Positions 48,201-52,299 of a stretch of 64,000 nt of DNA are shown here, one piece after another. The notes under the pieces were generated by a model that saw nothing but the letters and a program-made list of their open reading frames with translations, did no database searches and was not told the DNA's origin. Location of the stretch: assembly GCA_911728455.2 (NCBI GenBank), contig OU452223.1, positions 7,524,174 to 7,588,173 of the forward strand, written 5' to 3'. A program made the translations under genes and the position numbers. Within the stretch, counting starts at the first letter, position 1. Each line of letters starts with the position of its first letter. This stretch comes from Marthasterias glacialis. Lineage: Eukaryota > Echinodermata > Asteroidea > Forcipulatida > Asteriidae.

Positions 48201-51039
48201 GTTTTATAATTATTTTGTTTTACAAACCATAACAGAAAATTAATTTATATTTGAACATTTGATTTCCTTAGGTGCTTAGGTTATCGAGAAATCAGGTTTT
48301 GGTTCATCTTTCCTGTTTATATCAAAACACTTACTTTAATTACCTTTGGGAAGGCTGGACCCAATTTAAGGCAACTGCATGCTTATGGAGCTCCATAAAC
48401 CTCGTAATTCTATAGCTGCGATCACTAAATTACTTGGTAAATTACTCGTCAAGAAATTGGCCCGTAGTTGGACGATTTAAATAAGACCGGGCCCAGGGTT
48501 TTTGTTGTTGCTGTTTTCGTTTTTTGTTTTTAATGATGATGATAAGAAAGCAGCACTAAATTCCAAGCTTAACACTACAGATTAAAAATGTGCAACGCAC
48601 TATTTTTTTTAACTTCCTATCATTCATTTTATACACAAATATAACAAACCATTACGGCTGTTCCCGTTAAATGATGAGTGTACATTATAAAGCATATTGG
48701 AATATAATATCAATTACCCCTCCAAAAAGGTTTCAAAATTAACGTAGTTGATTTTTCTAAAATAAAGAACAAATGCCAATGCTAAAAAAACAATTACCGC
48801 TGTCATGGGACATGAAATTGAATAATTAAATCCATAAATAGCAGTTTTGCTCTAATTTTGTATTACTGTTTCATTATCAAGTTGAGTGCTCCAGGTCTCT
48901 ACATAGGAATTATTTTCACGTTGCATACTTATGTAGCGTGTTGACCTCATCCCATCATGTAGCTACTTTAAGTACATATCGGCACAAGAAAAACGTGTCA
49001 AAGTACAACGCATATTGCCTATCTGACTGAATTATAAATTCGAGCGCGCATGATTATGAAGTGTTCATGAGTCGATATCCATCAGCAAGGGACGCGTGCA
49101 ATGTAATTCAATTAATACTGGAGGTAGACTGTAACGGAATCGATGTGGCCATAAAGTTCACTCTCGGGGCTAATACAATACTTCATTATATTTAAAGGAG
49201 TGTAGTGTATTATTTTATTAAATGACATATCCCTATTTTAAATCTAAAAGTAGCGCCCTCTGTCAGGCTAAGTTGGATAAAAAATGAATGTTTTCAATGG
49301 CAGGAAAAAGTCAAAATGTACGCATTGAGAGAAACTACTCAATTATCAAATTTGCACACGTTAACGATGTACTAGGAAACAATAGTTTTATTTTAGGAAA
49401 ACATATAAAAATAATTGTGACATAGTTTATTTAACATTGTAGGTAAATATTCCCTTGAATTGTGGCGGAAACGCGAAGCTCTGTCAATAAATATATTACC
49501 ATTACTTTGCATAAAGGGAACCGGTACAGTACAATCTCACATCTTCTACTTACAGTTTTTTAAGTTCGTGTAATTAATGGTGTACATGTAGTCCTATGAT
49601 GTCGAATGATTTGTTACGTACTCAGTATTTTCACAGACATTTAAAAACATAAGTCTGCACTTTGTATGCAAATTAAAGAAAAACATCAAATCAAATGAGT
49701 GCTCCATCAACAACGACATCGCACTTCTAATTGCCACAATAATACACAACAAACTATTGTATAAATGATAACTCTTAATGCTTGAAGAACTGATCTCATG
49801 ATATTGCAAATTAGTGAAAGCTATGTTTCATAATACTGCCGCTGGTTCTCTGATTAAAGCCGCTAAAAAACATAAGAATACCGGCAAGACAAGCCATAAC
49901 ATACTGGTAATATCTGTATAGTAGTTTTGATATCACTGACATGTAAAATGTATGTAAAGTTAAATAAATGTATTAATAATGAGTAACGAAAAGAGCATGT
50001 ACATGTAATGGAGAGACTTGGTCACACATGGAGTTTAGAACGACATACCTAAAACAGCACTAAGAAGCAGTAGGGAGAAATAAACGTCTTACTTGAATAT
50101 ACATAGAGCGTCAAATCAATTATACTGCTCGGACATTTTCAGTTGTCCCGCAAAATCAGAGTTTAATATGTACCTATTACATATACGTATTGAACGATGT
50201 TTCAAGTTTGTTTTCTATTTATGATTAGCATACTAAGGCAAAATAATGTACCTGTATATTATCAATTATACAAGGGCAGAAAAAAAACATGTTTATCTTA
50301 GTCTGACTATGCTCAAAAACGTCTTGCTGATAAATAGAGAGCATTGTCAGTATTTGAGAGTGATTGTTAAGTTAATCACTGAATTATCTAACATTTTAAG
50401 CGAACCCCAGGATATAAACCCCGTAACTGTTTCAGACATTAAATACAGTTTTTAAAACAATCCATTCTCGCATTGACATCTTTTAGCAATATCGCTAAAA
50501 TCTAGATCGCCAACAGTCCAGTAAACTATCATTCACCAACAAGTAGATAATGAAATAAAAAACATTCAATACTTCCTAATCATCTTAACCAGGCAGTTGC
50601 ATTTTTTATACAAAGGTTGACTAGGTAAGTTAAGTATAGGTATGCTTCCATCTTGTGTTTAAATAGTGTACACAAAAATAATTTCCTTGTGAGAATAAAA
50701 ACTCACGTACATTGGCTCAGTGAATAAACTAAAGCTAATTCGATCCATACCAATTGCATTCAGTTAACAGTTCACCGGCTATGATGATTTCGAAGTTGAC
50801 ATTTAGGCTTGTAGGTGCTCTCCTTAATCCGTCAAATCAACCTAAATCGTTACTTTGGGATTCTGATGATTTGTAGGTTCGGTTCATTTAGTATTCCTTG
50901 GACGTGTATAATTTTATTTTGCAGTTTGGTTGAATTGATTTCTATTTTCAGTATGGGTCAGAGACTCTACCCACTTACCTTGTGATATACAAAAGCCCCA
51001 AAACAGCATAACAACAGCCTGGCATACATATGGAGGCAT
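3010..51039 (-). CDS. Ly6/uPAR-domain protein, probably GPI-anchored (four coding exons)
   Basis: The exons are 50979-51039, 31696-31815, 17280-17549 and 3010-3260. Together they are 702 nt: 233 codons plus a TGA stop. Every intron is phase 1 with GT-AG borders. Seen in the protein: hydrophobic signal peptide (about residues 1-20); a full LU domain (about 24-108) starting LKCHFC and ending CCKENLCN, with 12 cysteines; a proline-rich linker (115-127); a second LU-like domain (about 133-200) ending CVTCCTDNSCM but lacking the first LxCxxC part; and a hydrophobic tail (217-233) after TSSS, as in GPI signals. Known of the family: LU domains are disulfide-bonded three-finger folds on secreted or GPI-anchored proteins that bind ligands or modulate receptors. 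Ligand and function are unknown here. The exons are far apart, but the exact phase match across three junctions makes the join convincing. Extra or alternative exons cannot be excluded. Confidence 0.88.
3261..5570. other. Intron 3 sequence with no recognised element
   Basis: Begins directly after the acceptor of the last exon. Scattered short open frames (for example 3366-3626 plus) match nothing I know. CGCGC words near 4570 and 5290 look incidental. Confidence 0.5.
5571..5702. mobile_element. Foldback MITE, copy 2, flanked by CAGG
   Basis: Starts GGTCGATTTCACAAAG and ends CTTTGTGAAATCCAGCC, with the same internal palindrome as the copy at 1334-1479. It is 132 bp and non-coding. CAGG lies directly on both sides (5567-5570 and 5703-5706), as at the first copy, which suggests target preference. 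Confidence 0.8.
5910..8579. mobile_element. 2.67-kb TIR DNA transposon, left copy, 8-bp TSD GGCTTAAC
   Basis: Both ends carry inverted copies of CATAGATATAGAAT...TAGATCGGACGTGCGT and, about 100 bases inside, CACGTGCTTGGGGCGACGCGC, so the terminal repeats are long (about 100-120 bp, imperfect). GGCTTAAC is duplicated exactly at 5902-5909 and 8580-8587. No transposase is recognisable, so it is probably non-autonomous. Short frames (7161-7559 minus, 8168-8362 plus) are shared with the right copy but match no family. A nested hairpin built on CGATCGGCTCCG lies at about 7375-7440. An 8-bp duplication fits hAT, P or Merlin types; superfamily not assigned. Confidence 0.88.
8601..8820. mobile_element. 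MITE A, GACCTTTCCCATG termini
   Basis: A 220-bp non-coding element starting GACCTTTCCCATGAAATA and ending with its complement (CATTTCATGGGAAAGGTC with small differences). It is rich in CG words (GCGCGTGCGCAC). It lies in the spacer between the two 2.66-kb elements and belongs to the same family as 8827-13862 and 14229-14385. Confidence 0.75.
10257..12420 (+). mobile_element. IS630/Tc1-mariner-type transposon, apparently complete, TA TSD
   Basis: A 2,164-bp element whose termini are TAGGTTTTCCCGGCCAATTT and its complement; the inverted repeat continues with mismatches to about 36 bp. TA is duplicated at 10255-10256 and 12421-12422. The matching point in the left sister element (7232-7233) is unoccupied, which confirms the borders. 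Below each end are repeated ATTCAATTTCRTT-like words (left about 10289-10530; right, inverted, about 12060-12400), likely transposase-binding repeats. It has one transposase gene. Intact termini and an open gene suggest a recent arrival. Confidence 0.92.
10644..11747 (+). CDS. Transposase, IS630/Tc1-mariner superfamily (DDE_3-type)
   Basis: An uninterrupted single frame of 367 codons. Residues about 15-65 form a helix-turn-helix-like DNA-binding region (QLADTLGIKRSTARSIVSTY). Residues about 70-125 look like a second HTH part (SPSTIGRTLD). The catalytic domain follows: FIDETGYN with D165, FLVYDNARPH with D251, and LPPYSPFLNMTE with E285. That spacing is 33 residues between the second D and E by my count. 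PYSPxLN is typical of Tc1/IS630 enzymes; NMTE replaces the usual NPIE. The second ATG (M5) has the better context (A at -3, G at +4), so the protein may be 363 aa. Such enzymes cut and paste their element at TA sites. It lies inside the element at 10257-12420. Confidence 0.93.
   Translation: MNEKMAARGRYRAVNNVDRGRLIEAFENNQADYLQLADTLGIKRSTARSIVSTYLRTGRHEKLPTGGAHNTKIDQEMRDELERLLNDNPLLTLKQMKDELQHSLPDKPTVSPSTIGRTLDGMLMTLKLSEDVPDARNSPRVLDMRVEYAHWFMQYGVVGHCVFIDETGYNIWTRRSFGRAPRGIPARRVVHAQRGRNCNVTFAVSGEIGLVSHRIAFETVTRERFEEFLTETARECENMFPADEPVFLVYDNARPHVRAQLPAGINQQIQLKRLPPYSPFLNMTEMAHSSFKAGVKRDLALPEWQQRVGDREAAHGAGMNLQQWRGDLLLEVAQQNIGQITHEKCVRWYNHSQTYMPRCLARQIIEG
13868..14040. mobile_element. MITE with CATAGAGCTGCTTAAGC-like termini
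   Basis: The left end is CATAGAGCTGCTTAGGC and the right end GTGCTTAAGCAGCTTTATATG, near-complementary arms around about 130 bp of non-coding sequence. No clear target duplication is visible; it abuts MITE B on the left. Confidence 0.65.
14051..14228. mobile_element. Palindromic MITE, TAGCCTTTCG termini, copy 1
   Basis: Starts TAGCCTTTCGTCAAGACC and ends GGCCTTGGCGAAAGGCTA. Inner arms carry GTCAGCGCGCACGA and its complement, so almost the whole 178 bp folds on itself. A second copy lies at 21423-21605. Confidence 0.8.
14229..14385. mobile_element. MITE C, partial copy of the GACCTTTCCCATG family
   Basis: Shares GAGGGAACATCGCGCC, GACGCACAAGCG and GTACGCATGCGTGAATG with MITEs A and B, and ends GCATATTTTATGGGAAAGG. 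Its left end is missing; the palindromic MITE at 14051-14228 lies there instead. Confidence 0.7.
14391..15578. mobile_element. CGATTGCGCGACC-type TIR element, copy 1 (with TTAA MITE inside)
   Basis: The left end AGACCGATTGTGCGACCCG is answered by CGCGCTATCGGTCTATTG at the right end. A core of about 600 bp (14400-15020) is clearly shared with copies at 22977-23759 and 45163-45835. The core gives an open frame on the minus strand in several copies but none resembles a transposase, so it is likely non-autonomous. The extra length of this copy is the insertion at 15045-15431. Confidence 0.75.
15045..15431. mobile_element. TTAA-target MITE, copy 1, with paralogous empty site
   Basis: Starts AGGCAAAGTATACCTTTGG and ends near TGTATACAGACCCT, flanked by TTAA at 15041-15044 and 15432-15435. 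The equivalent point in the third copy of the host element reads ATCACTTAACAAAAG (TTAA at 45803-45806), i.e. the unoccupied target. A TTAA target suggests a piggyBac-like or Kolobok-like mobiliser. An internal palindrome (GAGAAGCGTTACGG...) lies near 15233-15262. Related to 40484-40884. Confidence 0.85.
15590..17279. other. Intron 3, probable Helitron-derived filler
   Basis: 15700-16110 shares word order (GACGTCAT..., TTCTCCACAACATAAC, CTACAGACAATAAGCCTCAAC) with 46190-46320, so it is an old piece of the Helitron-like family in that orientation. A run of A lies at about 16532-16554. No coding region was recognised. Confidence 0.45.
17280..17549 (-). CDS. Ly6/uPAR gene, coding exon 3 (second half of LU 1, Pro linker, start of LU 2)
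   Basis: This 270-base exon runs from phase 1 to phase 1. The acceptor is CTGATACAG|GT with a weak pyrimidine tract; the donor is GGTCAG|GTAGGT. It encodes the domain-1 C-terminal half ending CCKENLCN (residues 101-108), the linker VPRPPPYPPVPDP, then GCGTPKDNCQTTITWS. That last part mirrors the end of exon 2 (QDVCTIQTTWR), and both are cut by a phase-1 intron just after T-W-x. The intron position is therefore conserved between the two LU units. Confidence 0.9.
17550..19084. other. Intron 2, no recognised element
   Basis: AT-rich sequence with no coding signal. A tRNA A-box-like word (TAGTCTAGTAG) near 18770 could be a decayed SINE head, but no B box follows. Confidence 0.4.
19085..20110 (+). 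pseudogene. 5'-truncated LINE: reverse transcriptase and C-terminal region
   Basis: Translated pieces read as LINE ORF2: LYWEQTACMR and RGVRQGCEFSPDLFNLYSE (RT palm) at 19104-19340; KGLTINCKKTECLVVS at 19392-19524; then a longer open part (19518-20099) with VLDCFIMSILLYGSESWTI, RMLRISWTEHV and LQFLGHIMRKEGLENL, ending at a stop at 20097. Expected catalytic residues near YADD are lost around 19330-19345, an in-frame stop lies near 19367, and the frame shifts at about 19340, 19390 and 19520. The copy is dead. A (GAA)-like tail follows. It resembles RTE-like LINEs; clade not certain. Confidence 0.88.
20111..21422. other. Intron 2, no recognised element
   Basis: Nothing clearly assignable. A small palindrome CCAGCCAGCATGCTGGCT lies at about 20699-20716. 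Open frames at 20303-20618 match no known family. Confidence 0.4.
21423..21605. mobile_element. Palindromic MITE, TAGCCTTTCG termini, copy 2
   Basis: Opposite orientation to 14051-14228. It ends CTTGACGAAAGGCTA and starts TCGCCTCTCGCCAAGGCC. The centre GAAGCCTCGTGGCTTCGCC and the flanking GTCAGCGCGCACGA words are shared. No coding capacity. Confidence 0.8.
21606..22205. other. Intron 2, no recognised element
   Basis: A 63-codon plus frame (21702-21893) and a 76-codon minus frame (21943-22173) have no recognisable motifs. I see no splice-site-bounded exon here. Confidence 0.4.
22206..22950 (-). mobile_element. Helitron-like element (degenerate 3' end at low coordinate)
   Basis: Read on the minus strand the end is ...ACAAACACATAAGGCCTTG|TT, a decayed form of the hairpin, 7-base spacer and CTAG seen at 25034. 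Inside are a degenerate TTCTGGTTTGGACAGGAAG (near 22440) and a GATGACGTCA word (22612), both marks of the family. The other end is not defined. Confidence 0.45.
22977..23759. mobile_element. CGATTGCGCGACC-type TIR element, copy 2
   Basis: CAATAGATCGATTGCGCGACC at the left is answered by GGTCGCGCAATCGGTTTATTG at the right, and CACGTGACCTATTGTGGGTA-like words follow inside both ends. It lacks the TTAA MITE present in copy 1, giving a total of 783 bp. No target duplication is evident. Confidence 0.8.
23828..24781. mobile_element. Palindromic Helitron-like pair with outward-facing 3' ends
   Basis: The right end reads GTGCTTC-GT-GAAGCAC (24755-24770), a 7-base spacer, then CTAG (24778-24781) and T. 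The left end is the same on the other strand (CTAG 23828-23831). Arms of about 65 bp (outer) and about 120 bp (23895-24010 against 24095-24215) are inverted. A third piece of the inner arm lies near 24310-24350. It is non-coding. Confidence 0.65.
25034..26130 (-). mobile_element. Helitron-like non-autonomous element, 3' end at 25034
   Basis: On the minus strand it ends with a 10-bp stem (GTGTTTGTCA with complement, 25045-25066), 7 bases, CTAG (25034-25037) and then T: the Helitron 3' layout. Body words shared with other copies include TGACCTTTCC-type blocks near 25320-25350, GGTGGTATAAATG (25541), AGAGGGCGCT (25632) and GGTGCTGAGATTTACC (25745). The 5' end cannot be placed; the right limit is approximate. 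Confidence 0.65.
26200..27440. other. Intergenic-like block, possible solo LTR
   Basis: The block differs in composition from its neighbours. It has an AATAAAACC word near 26625 and short A/T repeats (ACAGTTGTATAAATTG-type) at 27285-27345, and ends near GGGATGTGACA (27430-27441). The layout is reminiscent of a retroelement LTR, but no paired copy, target duplication or internal region is seen. A frame at 27089-27283 has no known motif. Confidence 0.25.
27441..28443. other. Intron 2, Helitron-derived remnants
   Basis: Contains a C run (27690-27706). 27960-28400 shares words with 25690-25860 and 30030-30420 (GTGCTCAGATTTACCAATTA, AACTCTTAGTAAAAGCAT-like, GAGGATCAGACGTA), so it is the right part of a Helitron-like copy. 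Confidence 0.45.
28444..30575 (-). mobile_element. Helitron-like element, 3' end at 28444, with internal tandem repeats
   Basis: The minus-strand end has an imperfect hairpin (around 28455-28475), a spacer and CTAG (28444-28447) followed by T. The body contains TTCCTGT-TTGG-ACCGGAA (28661), a 125-bp tandem array (28725-29155), a second TTCC block (29240) and the family words AATTGTGGCGAGA (29934) and GGATCAGACGTAAC (30330). It may be two overlapping copies. Confidence 0.55.
28725..29155. repeat. Tandem repeat, about 125-bp unit, about 3.3 copies
   Basis: Units contain GACTAGCACATAATGACTAG, CAGAATCATGAACACTTGAG and GTGCTTCTGTTGCCTCATGT. The third is divergent. It lies inside the Helitron-like block. 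Confidence 0.8.
30576..31370 (-). mobile_element. Helitron-like element, 3' end at 30576
   Basis: The minus-strand terminus is a hairpin with a TTCG-type loop (30586-30614), 6-7 bases, CTAG (30576-30579) and T. Inside are two TTCCGGT/ACCGGAA blocks (30682-30700 degenerate, 30826-30843 good) and a third half-block (30985), then the 60-bp tandem units at 31120-31345. Confidence 0.6.
31120..31345. repeat. Tandem units of about 60 bp with TTCCGACT/AGTCGGAA inverted core
   Basis: Four units of the type CGACAGAAACAA...TGTTCCGAC...GTCGGAACAGCTAA. One similar unit stands alone at 55070-55115 in the other Helitron-like block, which supports common ancestry. Confidence 0.7.
31696..31815 (-). CDS. Ly6/uPAR gene, coding exon 2 (first half of LU domain 1)
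   Basis: This 120-base exon runs from phase 1 to phase 1. The acceptor is TTTTACAG|GG with a pyrimidine tract; the donor is GAGAG|GTAGGT. It encodes LKCHFC and four further cysteines ending in ...CTIQTTWRG (C38, C46, C53 of the protein, plus C26 and C29). The LxCxxC start is the N-terminal signature of Ly6/uPAR domains. It joins in frame to GDLYNDMNLVKSC in exon 3. Confidence 0.88.
31862..31999. mobile_element. Degenerate copy of the CAGG-flanked foldback MITE
   Basis: TTGCTTGATTTCACACCAAG at the left and CTCATTGTGAAATCA at the right match the termini of 1334-1479, and the middle GTGACATCATACTTTGCT is shared with 5571-5702. It lies about 50 bases from the acceptor of exon 2 and contributes to the upstream intron. 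Confidence 0.7.
32000..33734. other. Intron 1, no recognised element
   Basis: An AACTTTCCTTTTAAAAGATG word is directly repeated near 32225-32265. A 79-codon minus frame (32234-32473) has no motif I can name. A segment near 33388-33500 recurs, diverged, at 35355-35465, a dispersed repeat of unknown type. Confidence 0.4.
33735..34075 (+). mobile_element. tRNA-derived SINE with (GGATTA)n leader
   Basis: After a GGATTA-like hexamer tract (33735-33790) comes a tRNA-like head with an A-box-like GGTGGTCTAGATC and a perfect B box GGTTCGAGTCC (33850-33860). A body follows: GCAAGATACTTTACC, CCTTCGGATGGGACATCAAG. This head-plus-body order is that of tRNA-derived SINEs I recall from echinoderms and other deuterostomes. 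The absence of a folded acceptor stem argues against a working tRNA. Confidence 0.8.
34076..34849. other. Intron 1, weak Helitron-like traces
   Basis: AACTTCTGGTTCGAACAGGGAA at 34556 and GATGGCGTCACCATCGCGTCA near 34710 recall the Helitron-like family, but no terminus was found. Confidence 0.35.
34850..35330. repeat. CG-rich low-complexity tract (GTCGTGCC/GCGTCGT words)
   Basis: Irregular tandem CGTCGTGCCGTCGCGTCGTG-type words. They keep long frames open on both strands (34821-35144 minus, 34861-35316 plus), which are artefacts of composition. Two segments with TTCTCCCTTATTCTAGAC / TTTCCCCTTATTCTAAACC (34889, 35222) suggest a longer duplicated unit. Confidence 0.65.
35331..37112. other. Intron 1, no gene
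   Basis: 35355-35465 is the diverged partner of 33388-33500. 36270-36470 (CTGATGACGTCGCCATGACG) looks like more Helitron-like body. No terminus was recognised. Confidence 0.4.
37113..37388 (-). pseudogene. LINE fragment, endonuclease domain
   Basis: One frame reads LLIIYCPPPSKMNKLTVELF, LDEFSTVLE and then CGHTLDLIIAHQD, the end part of a CR1/L2-like LINE endonuclease (YRPPPS..., then GHTLDLII). The GDFN motif region and about 25 residues expected between PGDVLV and the GHTLDL block are missing. It is a short dead fragment with no RT beside it. Confidence 0.75.
37389..40479. other. Intron 1, unassigned sequence with a 147-codon frame
   Basis: 38170-38480 carries a Helitron-like ACTTCCGGTTTGGAC block. 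39190-39560 is unusually GC-rich. A 147-codon minus frame lies at 39539-39982 (proline-rich, cysteines near its end, FCCGDWGSGHYAA). No domain was recognised and no flanking splice signal or sister exon was found, so I do not call it a gene. Confidence 0.35.
40484..40884. mobile_element. TTAA-target MITE, copy 2
   Basis: The ends AGGCAAGGGATACCTTTGG and CCAAAGGTATACCCTGCCT are complementary over about 20 bp, and TTAA flanks both sides (40480-40483, 40885-40888). An internal palindrome GGCTTCAAGCATGAAGCC lies near 40663-40680. It is 401 bp with no transposase. Confidence 0.85.
40893..40990 (-). mobile_element. tRNA-derived SINE head or tRNA pseudogene (minus)
   Basis: Read on the minus strand it has GGGGTTAAGCGCATG (A-box region), CAGACTCAAG (anticodon-arm-like), a long variable region and B box GGTTCGAGTCC. 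This resembles a leucine or serine tRNA ancestor. The arms do not close into a proper acceptor stem, so a working tRNA is unlikely. It abuts the TTAA MITE. Confidence 0.6.
41000..41575. repeat. Simple-sequence tract: AATAAA/GAAAC words, then (GGTCG/GGTCA)n
   Basis: 41030-41420 is A-rich pentanucleotide-like sequence. 41440-41525 is a pentamer array, AGGTC then GGGTC, about 16 units. It is non-coding; the minus frame at 41018-41227 is low-complexity. Confidence 0.85.
41610..43600 (-). pseudogene. Decayed LINE: endonuclease end plus reverse transcriptase
   Basis: Minus-strand pieces in order: DGNPATTVI (endonuclease, near 43470); TNRNGHFPMDLLLERNLILT and IIMRKSGRI (42871-43122); FINFKKGFDFI and MDKILQAYGI (RT, near 42220-42280); VLDFAFRQ and SRKSRR (41983-42237); and FDLEFANDIALLSDEI (RT YADD-type motif with N for the first D, 41849-42079). 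Frames change several times and there are deletions. The copy is old. Clade not assigned. Confidence 0.75.
43601..45162. other. Intron 1, no gene
   Basis: Nothing recognised up to about 44740. 44750-45110 (CTGTACAAACCGGAAGT at 44926, GGTCAAAACCGGACG at 45068) belongs to the Helitron-like family. Confidence 0.4.
45163..45835. mobile_element. CGATTGCGCGACC-type element, copy 3 (right end missing)
   Basis: Starts AGACCGATTGCGCGACCCGC and follows copies 1 and 2 through the shared core to the empty TTAA site (45803-45806) and AAAAGTAAAATCGACT, then diverges. It provides the unoccupied target for the MITE at 15045-15431. Confidence 0.8.
45870..47810 (+). mobile_element. Helitron-like element(s), 3' end at about 47810
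   Basis: The orientation is opposite to the 25-31 kb copies. It ends with GTGTTCGTCC-TTT-GGACAAACAC (47777-47799), 7 bases and GAGT|T, a worn CTAG. Inside, a unit of about 500-600 bp recurs about three times (GACGTCATCAGGTG near 45885, 46313, 46895; TCCTGAACCACAC near 45937, 46369, 47480). Confidence 0.55.
47811..50978. other. Intron 1 near exon 1, no recognised element
   Basis: AT-rich and largely free of the repeat families seen elsewhere. No exon-like frame with splice borders was found. It could hold first-intron regulatory sequence, but nothing specific is visible. Confidence 0.4.
50979..51039 (-). CDS. Ly6/uPAR gene, coding exon 1 (start and signal peptide)
   Basis: The ATG is at 51037-51039 in a good context (AACCATGC, A at -3). 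It encodes MPPYVCQAVVMLFWGFCISQ plus the first base of a glycine codon. The core AVVMLFWGFCI is a typical signal-peptide h-region. The donor is CAAG|GTAAGT, close to consensus, leaving phase 1. The ATG was chosen because this is the only nearby minus-strand segment with a signal peptide and a phase-1 donor matching exon 2. The 5' UTR lies at higher coordinates and its limit is not visible. Confidence 0.82.
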
Positions 51040-52089
51040 GGTTCCGGCAGTCAGACACTACTCATCGCATTCGGGATGCATATGATCTCTTACGTTGTAC
51101 ATCAAGTTGTCCCCAGAGTCAATATCACGTACTTCATTCCGCCTGTTGGTTTGAAGAAGAGCCGCATCAAAATGTTAAAACTCACTATCAATTTGAGCTT
51201 AGATTGGTGGTACAGAAACGTGTGTCTTACCTCATGGTGATTAAGGTCTCGCTGTGTTATTGTTGATTGTCAATCGAAATTGTATTCAGCATTCAATTAT
51301 GCTTCCAGTTCATTCCATAGTAAACTGCCGGCAAATACAATCGACTGCCCTCTTGTCGCATTGATCGGCTAGTTCACAGCGTAGCTGGAGTTGAAGTAGC
51401 ATTCTATTAGCGTCTTCTGCTTGACAACATGACTCCCTAACTAGTAATGAATTACTCTATACAGGGTCATTATTCACTGTGTCGTGCAAACGGAATGCAC
51501 TTCGTTGTTAGATTTCAAATGCATTAGAAGTGAAGCAAATTTATTTTTACTTTGTATGATTAAATGCAATAATAAACAAACTTGCACCTTGGATGACGGG
51601 GTTTCCAACTACTAACGATTCTACACCAGGACTAATTTTTTACTGTGCGACCGATCTGGCAAACTTGTTTTATGAGGTTCCTATAGAAGCAAAAAATTAC
51701 TACCAAAACTTTCTTTTTTTTGCAACCCTGTTTGTGCTCAGCAAAACGTTTTTGTGCTCGGCAAAATATCCCCAGATGTATACCGGTACGTCGTGCAAAC
51801 ATTCACATTGTAGGTTCAATTTTATGCTTATACCACCTTCTTCTGAAATGGAAGTGAGAAGAGCATTAGACTGACAACGGAGTACCTCAATTACGTTAGC
51901 TTACAGGCCATTTTATGTTCCTGGACTACTGACTTAATAATAATGGACACAATCCGTCCAACAATCCACAAATCGTTGAACTTGACAACATTTTGTATTG
52001 TTTTTACCTCCACGTCAGATTATCTTATAAACAATAGCAAACAGTATAACAAGAGCACTGAAAATGGGATTGTTTAGGAAAAGTGAACA
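51040..52089. other. 5' flank/UTR of the Ly6/uPAR gene
   Basis: Sequence upstream of the start codon on the minus strand. No TATA box at a convincing distance and no CpG-rich promoter was recognised; the transcription start or a 5' non-coding exon may lie here. A 93-codon plus frame (51593-51874) has no motif. Confidence 0.35.
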
Positions 52090-52160
52090 TTTTTAATTGG
52101 CAAGATGTTTCCCCTAGAAAAAATTGCACCCCCTGTACAACCCTAAAATGTTACCCCATA
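52090..52160. mobile_element. Remnant of the hAT-type MITE seen at 61040
   Basis: TTTTTAATTGGCAAGATGTTTCCCCTAG and the C-rich words that follow match the right half of 61040-61385 (near 61300-61375), much diverged. Only this part is present. Confidence 0.5.
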
Positions 52161-52299
52161 GTTTCACTGCTCCAGCATGCTGAGTGGTTGTTCTGATGAT
52201 GACCAATCGTTATTGACTGGATAAAGAAGCACAGTTAATTGAAAAGAACAATTAACAATGCTTTCTTTTCCAATATTTCTGATACAATAATTGACAAAA

